The notes under the pieces: model-generated
Seen by the model: the letters and a program-made list of their open reading frames with translations, nothing else
Databases searched by the model: none
Told to the model about the DNA's origin: nothing
Shown: in pieces, positions 57,696-64,000 of the stretch
How positions within the stretch are numbered: the first letter of the stretch is position 1
How the letters are laid out: the number at the start of each line of letters is the position of its first letter
DNA from: Deinococcus sp. LM3
Lineage (GTDB): Bacteria > Deinococcota > Deinococci > Deinococcales > Deinococcaceae
NCBI RefSeq assembly: GCF_002017875.1
Contig: NZ_MUFV01000001.1
Span: 434,001-498,000 of the forward strand
Reading direction: 5' to 3'
Length of the DNA stretch: 64,000 nucleotides
Translations under genes and position numbers: made by a program

Positions 57696-58160
57696 TCAGC
57701 GCCCCCGTTCCCGCAGTGCGTCCTCGTAGAACAGCTTCGTGTGGTGCATGCGGATTAGCTGGGCGTCGTACAGGGCGTCGAATTCAGCTTTCGGCACGAA
57801 CCGCACCTCGGTCACCTCGTCCGGCAGGGCAGGGCGGAAGGTGGAGTCCGGCAGCGCCTCGGCCAGCCACGCGTGCCGCAGGACGGGCACGCCGTCCGGG
57901 AAGTGACCCAGGTACGCGGCCAGGAATTTCAGGAGGCGGACCCGCACGCCCGCTTCCTCCCACGCCTCGCGCACGGCGGTGTCCTGGGGGTTCTCGCCGT
58001 CCTCGACGGTGCCGCTGGGGATGTGCCACAGGCCCGCCTTCTGCCGCTGGCCCGGCACTCCGTTCTCCCGGACCATCAGGAGGTCACCGGAGGCGTTCAG
58101 GATGACCACGCCCGCCGCGCGGTGAGAGATGGGCGTGTGAAGTTCGGGGCCGAACTGCAC
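57696..58160 (-). CDS. Nudix hydrolase
   Basis: The 154-residue protein has an intact Nudix box, GTVEDGENPQDTAVREAWEEAGV near residue 50, matching GX5EX7REUXEEXGU. It hydrolyses a nucleoside diphosphate derivative of unknown identity. Deinococcus has many Nudix enzymes. The GTG start directly follows the TAA of the YfiT-like gene, the third gene of a three-gene operon. Confidence 0.92.
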   Translation of the reverse strand: MQFGPELHTPISHRAAGVVILNASGDLLMVRENGVPGQRQKAGLWHIPSGTVEDGENPQDTAVREAWEEAGVRVRLLKFLAAYLGHFPDGVPVLRHAWLAEALPDSTFRPALPDEVTEVRFVPKAEFDALYDAQLIRMHHTKLFYEDALRERGR

Positions 58161-58694
58161 TTACCAGCCGTTCCGTTCGCGCAGCGCGGTGATCTGGGCG
58201 GTGTGGTGCCGTCCGTGCCAGGCGTACATGGCGAGCAGGGTGTCCACGGTGTACGTGCGGCCCTGCGCGGGGTGCGTCCAGGGCCTGGCCCAGTCGGGGC
58301 CGGCGGGGTCCAGCGAGGCGAACAGCATGCCCAGGTGCGAGTGCAGGGCGTCGATCAGGTTCAGGCTGACGTCGGGCACCAGTTCGTGGTCGGACAGGGT
58401 CGCCCAGCGGTCCTCCTCGTAAGGTTTGATGGTGGGGTTGTCCTCGGTCAGCGCGAGTTTCAGGCGGATGAAGGCGTTCATGTGGCTCTCGGCGACGTGG
58501 TGCACGACCTGCCGGACGGTCCAGCCGCCCTCGCGGTACGGGGTGCCCAGTTGCCCGTCGCCGAGGCCCTGCACGGCCTCGAACAGGTCGGCGGGCAGGG
58601 CGAACAGGTGCCCGAGGGCCTCGACGCGCTCGACGGGCGTGAGGGTCTGCGGGGTGGGCATCGGCCCGAGCGGGTAGCGCAGGTCGCCGGTCAC
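58161..58694 (-). CDS. DinB/YfiT family putative metal-dependent hydrolase
   Basis: The 177-residue protein matches YfiT: DLRYPLGPMPTPQTLTPVER at the start, and the three metal His in VVHHVAESHMN near 75 and AWHGRHHTAQI near 160. YfiT-like proteins are bacillithiol- or thiol-linked transferases. GTG 58694 overlaps the MazG-like stop (GTGA) and restores the family N terminus that a later ATG would remove. Confidence 0.88.
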   Translation of the reverse strand: MTGDLRYPLGPMPTPQTLTPVERVEALGHLFALPADLFEAVQGLGDGQLGTPYREGGWTVRQVVHHVAESHMNAFIRLKLALTEDNPTIKPYEEDRWATLSDHELVPDVSLNLIDALHSHLGMLFASLDPAGPDWARPWTHPAQGRTYTVDTLLAMYAWHGRHHTAQITALRERNGW

Positions 58695-59053
58695 GGGGTG
58701 GCCTCGGTCTTGCTGGGTTCGCTGGGCTCGCCGGCGTCCTTGAGCGTCCAACGGGTCGCGTCGCGCTTCTCGACTTTGGCCATCATGCGTTCGAAACCGC
58801 GTTCCAGGTTCAGGCCGCGTTCGTTCGCCATGCAGATGGTCACGAACAGCAGGTCCGCGAGTTCCATCTCGAGGTCGCCGGCATCCTCGCCGGGTTTGGG
58901 CGTCTTGCCGTTGGCGTGCGCGATGACGCGGGCGATCTCGCCGGTCTCCTCGGTCAGTCGGGCCAGCATCAGCAGCGGCGGAAAGTACCCCTCCCGGAAC
59001 TGGCTGATGTAGGCGTCCACGCGGGCGCTGGCGTCCTCGAAGGTCAGGCTCAT
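58691..59053 (-). CDS. MazG-like nucleotide pyrophosphohydrolase
   Basis: The 120-residue all-alpha protein has the MazG motif LARLTEETGEIARV near 32 and DLEMELADLLFVTICMANERGL near 61, the EExxE and ExxD metal ligands. It hydrolyses NTPs or related nucleotides, which suits operon mates Nudix and YfiT in a housecleaning role. ATG 59053 follows TATGCT by 7 nt; the ATG at 59065 lies inside that box. Confidence 0.9.
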   Translation of the reverse strand: MSLTFEDASARVDAYISQFREGYFPPLLMLARLTEETGEIARVIAHANGKTPKPGEDAGDLEMELADLLFVTICMANERGLNLERGFERMMAKVEKRDATRWTLKDAGEPSEPSKTEATP

Positions 59054-59139
59054 GCGGGTCAGCATACCGGCAATGGCGGGGGGGGCCGTGCGCCAGCTGG
59101 CCGATGCGCGGGCCGCCCCGCCGGGCGCAGTATGCGGGT

Positions 59140-60057
59140 ATGACCGCGCCGCGCCCGCTGCACCACCCGCTGCACAGTGCCGGGCCGCCCGTGTGGGACG
59201 TGACCCGCGCCGACGGCCTGGGGGTGCTCCCGGCCAGTCCGGACGCGCTGGAGGCGTTCCTGCCGGACCTGCGTTCGGCGCTGGCGGGCGTGCTGGTCGC
59301 GGCGGGCGGCGCGGATCTGGTGTTCGTGGGCCGTTCGCCCGAGCCGCTGCGTGCGTACCTGGGCGGCCTGCTGTGGTGCGTGGGCGTGCCGTGGCGGGTG
59401 TCGGGCCTGAACGTGTCGCTGCTGAACGCCACCCTGGACGCCGGGCAGGTGCGGGCGCTGCGGCCCCTGCTGGCCGGGGCGGGCCTGCACCCGCGCGAAC
59501 TGGTGCGTTCGGGGCGCCGGGCGGCGCTGGTGGACGTGGTCGCGTCGGGCGGAACGTTTGCCGAGTTGCACCGGGCTCTGCGCGAGTGGGCAGAGCAGGA
59601 CGGTCTGGGTGGGCGCTGCGTGACCCGGCGGGTGCGGCTGGTGGGCCTGCTGCGCGGCGGGTACGCGCGGCCCGCCGCGCACCGCTGGAACGCGCAGCCC
59701 GAATTGCGGGGCGTGCAGGCCCGCAGCGTCCTGACCGGCGCGGGCCTGTGGTTCTGGCTGGCCGAGCACGGAGAGAAGGTCGCGCCGCGCTTCCCGGCCG
59801 ACGCCTGGGCCGCGCCCCCCGGCGGGCTGCCCGCGCGTGACCCGGAGCGGCTGGCGGCGCTGGCGCAGGCCCGCACGCTGTTCCTGCTGGGGCAGCGGCG
59901 TGGCGAGCGGGAGGCCATGACAGCCGCCCTGAACGCCGCCGGGGGGCAGCGGGTGGCGGCGGTGCGCGCCCTGTGCGGCGCGTGGCGGGGCGCAGTCTCT
60001 CCCCTGCCGGGCCGGCCGCACGGGGGCCGCCTGCCCCGCCCCCGCCCGGCGGGCTGA
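59140..60057 (+). CDS. Hypothetical protein with phosphoribosyltransferase-like motif
   Basis: The 305-residue product contains VFVGRSPEPLRAYLGGLL near 61 and ALVDVVASGGTFAELHRAL near 128. The latter resembles the PRPP loop of type I phosphoribosyltransferases (acidic pair absent: VDVVASGGT). The rest is unrecognised. It diverges from the MazG operon and shows GTAT-containing candidate -10 sequence just upstream. A PRTase-related role is a guess from one motif. Confidence 0.55.
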   Translation: MTAPRPLHHPLHSAGPPVWDVTRADGLGVLPASPDALEAFLPDLRSALAGVLVAAGGADLVFVGRSPEPLRAYLGGLLWCVGVPWRVSGLNVSLLNATLDAGQVRALRPLLAGAGLHPRELVRSGRRAALVDVVASGGTFAELHRALREWAEQDGLGGRCVTRRVRLVGLLRGGYARPAAHRWNAQPELRGVQARSVLTGAGLWFWLAEHGEKVAPRFPADAWAAPPGGLPARDPERLAALAQARTLFLLGQRRGEREAMTAALNAAGGQRVAAVRALCGAWRGAVSPLPGRPHGGRLPRPRPAG

Positions 60058-60113
60058 ACGGGCGAGGGGGGAACCCGGTCTGGATTCCCCCCCTGCAACT
60101 GGTCGGCGTGGCC

Positions 60114-60605
<492 letters not shown>

Positions 60606-60729
60606 GCGGTCAGCATACCTGCCGAGCCTGACGGAAACCTGAGCGCCCCACCAGCGGGGGCGACCGGCGGGGGGACAGATGGTCAGCGGGGGCGCGTTCA
60701 CCGGGCGGGAAAGCGGCGTAGCATGGAGC

Positions 60730-62691
60730 ATGAACCGCGTTCCGTCATTCCCGGCTGCCCCAGGCGTGGCGGCCCGACGTGTGGCCGCCCGACGGGTCGC
60801 CGCGCTGGCCGTCAGTGCGCTGCTGCTGGGCGGCCTGTCGCCGGACGGGGCCGCCGCTGCGGTCACCCCGGCCGCAGTCCCCCCCGCGACCACCACGCCG
60901 GCCACCACGCCGGCCCGGCCTCCGGGGGCGACGCCGGACGCGGGCGGGGCCGGGTACTCCAGCAACCGGTTCTTCGCGGACCTGAAGGCCGGGCGGGTGT
61001 CGCGGGTGGTGCTGTCCAGCGCGGGGCAGGCCAGCGTGACCTTCGTGGACGGCAGCCGCCCGCGTTCGCTGGTCGTTCCGGCGGACGGCGCGACGCTGGA
61101 ACGCATCCGCGCGGCGCGGGTGCCGCTTCAGGTGACGACGGGCGGATCGTCGTTCGGGTGGCTGGTGCAGGTGCTGCCGCTGATCCTGACGGCGCTGATC
61201 CTGGTGGTGCTGTGGCGCAACATGCGCGGACAGGGCGGCGGCGGCGGCGCGGCGGGGACGTTCGGGAAGTCGAAGGCGGCCGTCATCAGCGAGGGCCAGA
61301 TCAAACTCAACTTCACCGACGTCGCCGGCTGCGACGAGGCCAAACAGGACCTCCAGGAAGTCGTCGATTTCCTCCGCCACCCCGAGAAGTACCACCAGCT
61401 CGGCGCCCGCATCCCCCACGGCGTCCTGCTGGTCGGCCCTCCCGGCAGCGGCAAGACGTTGCTGGCCAAAGCCGTTGCCGGTGAGGCCCGCGTGCCCTAC
61501 TTCAGCATTTCGGGCAGCGACTTCGTGGAGATGTTCGTCGGCGTCGGTGCCGCCCGCGTCCGCGACCTGTTCGAACAGGCCCGCAAGGCCGCCCCCTGCA
61601 TCGTCTTCATCGACGAGATCGACGCCGTCGGCCGCAAACGCGGCGTGAACATGCAGGGCGGCAACGACGAACGCGAACAGACCCTCAATCAGCTGCTCGT
61701 CGAGATGGACGGCTTCAGTAGCGGGCAGGAGGTGATCATCCTGGCCGCCACGAACCGCCCGGACGTGCTGGACGCCGCGCTGCTGCGTCCGGGGCGGTTT
61801 GACCGGCAGGTGGTGGTGGACGCGCCGGACGTGCGGGGCCGCGAGCAGATCCTGCGGATTCACGCGCGCAGGAAACCCCTGGACGCATCGGTGGACCTGG
61901 GGGTGGTGGCGCGGCGGACGGCGGGGATGGTGGGAGCGGACCTGGAGAACCTGCTGAACGAAGCGGCGTTGCAGGCGGCGCGGTCGGGGAGGACGCGGAT
62001 CGTGGGGCGGGACGTGGACGAGGCGCGGGACCGGGTGCTGATGGGGCCGGAGCGGCGGTCGCTGGTGGTGCGGGAGGCGGATCGGAAAGTCACGGCGTAC
62101 CACGAGGTCGGCCACGCCCTCGCTGCGCAGCTGCTGCCGCACGCGAACCGCGTGGCGAAACTGACGGTCGTGCCACGGGGCCGCGCCGCCGGATTCATGA
62201 TGCCGGACGCCGACGACCGCCTGCACGTCACCCGACCCGCGCTGGAGGACATGATCGCGGTGGCCCTCGCAGGCCGCGCGGCCGAGGAGGTCGTGTTCGG
62301 CGAGGTCACGACCGGCGCGCAGAACGACTTCCAGCAGGCGACCGGCATCGCGCGGCGCATGGTGACCGAGTGGGGCATGGGGGACACCATCGGGAAGGTG
62401 GCGCTGGCCAGCAGCGAGGGCGGCTTCCTGGGCGGCGGCGCGCAGCTGCTCCCCATCAGCGAGGCCACCGCCGCGCAGATAGACGCCGAGGTCCGCACCC
62501 TGATGGACGCCGCGTACACCCGCGCCGTGACCCTGATCGGCGAGCACCTGAGCCGCGTCCACGAGATCGTGACGGTCCTGATGGTCCGCGAGACCCTCAG
62601 TGGCGAGGAATTCAGCGCCCTGCTGAACGGTCAGGAACTCGAACCGCTGCCGCCCGTCGCGCCGCCTGCCCCGGCCAGCCTGCCCGGCTGA
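60730..62691 (+). CDS. ftsH: ATP-dependent zinc metalloprotease FtsH
   Basis: The 653-residue AAA protease has an N-terminal signal anchor (about 24-40), a periplasmic part, a second membrane helix (about 148-162), the AAA domain (Walker A GPPGSGKT at 236-243, Walker B FIDEID, second region ATNRPDVLD) and a peptidase with zinc motif HEVGH (458-462). It degrades membrane and unfolded proteins. ATG 60730 follows TAGCAT by 5 nt. Codons for about residues 185-335 favour CTC and GTC unlike the rest. Confidence 0.95.
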   Translation: MNRVPSFPAAPGVAARRVAARRVAALAVSALLLGGLSPDGAAAAVTPAAVPPATTTPATTPARPPGATPDAGGAGYSSNRFFADLKAGRVSRVVLSSAGQASVTFVDGSRPRSLVVPADGATLERIRAARVPLQVTTGGSSFGWLVQVLPLILTALILVVLWRNMRGQGGGGGAAGTFGKSKAAVISEGQIKLNFTDVAGCDEAKQDLQEVVDFLRHPEKYHQLGARIPHGVLLVGPPGSGKTLLAKAVAGEARVPYFSISGSDFVEMFVGVGAARVRDLFEQARKAAPCIVFIDEIDAVGRKRGVNMQGGNDEREQTLNQLLVEMDGFSSGQEVIILAATNRPDVLDAALLRPGRFDRQVVVDAPDVRGREQILRIHARRKPLDASVDLGVVARRTAGMVGADLENLLNEAALQAARSGRTRIVGRDVDEARDRVLMGPERRSLVVREADRKVTAYHEVGHALAAQLLPHANRVAKLTVVPRGRAAGFMMPDADDRLHVTRPALEDMIAVALAGRAAEEVVFGEVTTGAQNDFQQATGIARRMVTEWGMGDTIGKVALASSEGGFLGGGAQLLPISEATAAQIDAEVRTLMDAAYTRAVTLIGEHLSRVHEIVTVLMVRETLSGEEFSALLNGQELEPLPPVAPPAPASLPG

Positions 62692-62723
62692 AGCCGCACA
62701 GACAGACGGCGAGCACAGGGCGG

Positions 62724-62749
62724 CGCCCCCGCCCCGAAGGGCGGGGGCG
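62724..62749 (+). terminator. Terminator after ftsH
   Basis: CGCCCCCGCCC pairs with GGGCGGGGGCG around a CGAA tetraloop. Confidence 0.75.
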
Positions 62750-62796
62750 TCTGCCCTGAACGATAGTCACCGGGCCTGTGACGCGGGCACCCACCT

Positions 62797-62831
62797 GTCC
62801 GGGTTGCCAACTCCACGCCCGGAGTCCGTAT
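62797..62831. repeat. MITE-like intergenic repeat, remnant copy I
   Basis: A 35-bp remnant joins the central TTGCCAACTCCACGCCCGG to the terminal GGAGTCCGTAT; the middle is deleted. Its end touches the stop of the MscS gene (TGATACGG on the minus strand). Confidence 0.7.
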
Positions 62832-64000
62832 CAGATCTCCTCTTCCTCGGGGTCGCGGCCCAGGCTGGGTTCCACGGGGGGTGTGCGGCGGTTCTGGGTG
62901 CTGGTGTCCTGCGCGGGGGACGGGGCAGGCACGTCGTCGCGGGTCAGGCGGATCTCGATGGGGTTGGAGCCGAAATTCACGCTGCGCTGAGGGAAGGGAA
63001 TCTCGATGCCGGCCTCGTCCATGGCGATCTTGATGCGGCGGTTGAACTCGCGGCCCAGCGCCCACTGGCTCTTGGGCTGCACCTTGTACAGGGCGCGCAG
63101 GGTCACGCCGTCCGGGGCGAGCTGCACCACGCCCTGCATCTCGGGTTCTTCCAGGAAGAAGTGCCGCCAGTCGGGCGACTCGTACAGTTCGGTGCTGACG
63201 GCCTGCAGGACCTTCAGGGCCTCGTCCACGTTGGCGTTGTACGTGACGTCCACGGCGGCGACCACGCGGGACCAGTCCTTGCTGCTGACGCTGACCGTCT
63301 GAATCTGGCCGTTCGGGACGATGTGCATGGTGCCGTCCAGGGCGCGCAGGGCGGTCACGCGCAGGTTCAGCCGTTCCACGCCGCCCGAGAGTTGCCCGGT
63401 ATTGATGGTGATCACGTCGCCCACCCCGTACTGGTCTTCAAGCAGGATGAAAAAGCCGTTGAAGACGTCCTTGATCAGGCTCTGCGCGCCAAAGCCGACC
63501 GCGAGGCCCAGCACGGACACCCCGGCCAGGAGGCTGGTGGCGTTCAGGCCGATGGCCTGCAGCGCGGCAATGGCGCTGATGATGACCACCACGACCCGCA
63601 GGGTACTTTCCACGACGCCCTTGAGGGTCTGCACGCGCACGCTGCGGCGGTTGAATTCCTGTTCCGCGACGATGCGGGCCGCCAGGGTGCTGATCAGGTT
63701 CCAGGCGATCAGGGCCATGGCGATCACCACGACCAGTTGTCCGGCGCTGTGCCGGAATCCCTGCGTGATGTCGCGGCCCAGCTCGAACAGCACGGGCACG
63801 CTGGGCAGGTACGCGACGAACGTGGCGACCGCCAGCCACGACACGCTGACGACCAGCAGCCACACCCACTTGAGGACGCCGGGAAGGCCGCGGTGAATGT
63901 GGGGGCTCAGGGTCCTGATCAGCAGCCGTCCGAAACGGTAGATGGCGTAGGCGAACAGGGCCGTCAGGGCCAGCCCGATCCACACCTGCGGCTTGGTGAT
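62831..64000 (-). CDS. mscS: MscS family mechanosensitive channel (5' end outside window)
   Basis: The visible 389 residues have three or four membrane segments and the MscS pore helix/beta domain: TSLLAGVSVLGLAVGFGAQSLIKDVFNGFFILLEDQYGVGD, then VPNGQIQTVSVSSKDWSR, and a C-terminal charged tail ending DPEEEEI. These channels open under membrane tension to relieve osmotic stress. The frame stays open to base 64000 (upstream codons read ITKPQ before a GTG at 63985), so the true start may lie beyond the window. Confidence 0.92.
   Translation of the reverse strand: MTKPQVWIGLALTALFAYAIYRFGRLLIRTLSPHIHRGLPGVLKWVWLLVVSVSWLAVATFVAYLPSVPVLFELGRDITQGFRHSAGQLVVVIAMALIAWNLISTLAARIVAEQEFNRRSVRVQTLKGVVESTLRVVVVIISAIAALQAIGLNATSLLAGVSVLGLAVGFGAQSLIKDVFNGFFILLEDQYGVGDVITINTGQLSGGVERLNLRVTALRALDGTMHIVPNGQIQTVSVSSKDWSRVVAAVDVTYNANVDEALKVLQAVSTELYESPDWRHFFLEEPEMQGVVQLAPDGVTLRALYKVQPKSQWALGREFNRRIKIAMDEAGIEIPFPQRSVNFGSNPIEIRLTRDDVPAPSPAQDTSTQNRRTPPVEPSLGRDPEEEEI

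Noticed and set aside
62831..63985. Treating the MscS gene as complete with a GTG start at 63985
   Set aside because: The frame is open to the window edge and no RBS or -10 box precedes that GTG.

Overview
The window is a chromosomal segment of a high-GC bacterium, almost certainly a Deinococcus (genus is inferred, species not determined). Support: GC-rich codon use throughout, a UvdE-type UV endonuclease, TrmFO, an MglA/MglB pair, an inverted (FadN-type) beta-oxidation enzyme, and above all about 25 genes whose only upstream signal is a TANNNT -10 box 5-9 nt before the start codon. That is the leaderless-mRNA layout known to be common in Deinococcus. There is no rRNA, phage, IS transposase or CRISPR array. 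One tRNA (Ala-TGC) is present. The window cuts a gene at each end.

Layout. 1-8 kb: alpha/beta hydrolase and four-helix-bundle gene whose first codons are heptanucleotide repeats, FadN-like enzyme, aminoglycoside-phosphotransferase-like protein, TauE/DUF1634 pair, GGDEF protein, tRNA-Ala. 8-15.7 kb: tRNA nucleotidyltransferase, GH13 amylase, MoeA, CAP-like protein, SlyD, HD protein, thioredoxin reductase. 15.7-20.6 kb: a zinc-limitation locus with two matching Zur-type boxes controlling a divergent unknown gene, a COG0523 GTPase, an L28 paralogue without CxxC, and ZnuABC. 20.7-33 kb: SDR, ABC-F, secreted 5'-nucleotidase, nitroreductase/HxlR with an operator, a frameshifted conserved gene, an IDO/PrnB-like protein, and purH behind a ZTP riboswitch with terminator. 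33-45 kb: DUF305, YdcF, TrmFO, MurD-FtsW, MglA-MglB, phosphodiester-glycosidase-type exported protein, DEDDh exonuclease, DUF2256-UvsE. 45-50 kb: secreted GH16 glucanase with LacI-type operators, PadR-HAAS pair, DAHP synthase behind a leader peptide/attenuator. 51-55 kb: ATP-grasp, alpha-E and transglutaminase genes of a predicted amide-ligase system. 55-64 kb: Yip1 protein, SDR, Era, Nudix-YfiT-MazG operon, PRTase-like orphan, DUF4384 lipoprotein, FtsH and MscS.

The most notable regulatory reading is upstream of the DAHP synthase: a leaderless 16-codon leader peptide rich in Phe-Phe-Tyr-Trp-Phe followed by mutually exclusive hairpins. A MITE-like repeat of about 136 or 157 bp occurs seven times nearly intact and twice degraded, usually touching the stop codon of a gene.

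Starts were chosen from ribosome-binding sites, 4-bp RTGA overlaps with the upstream gene, or the -10 box spacing; where they differ from the longest reading frame this is stated in the entry.
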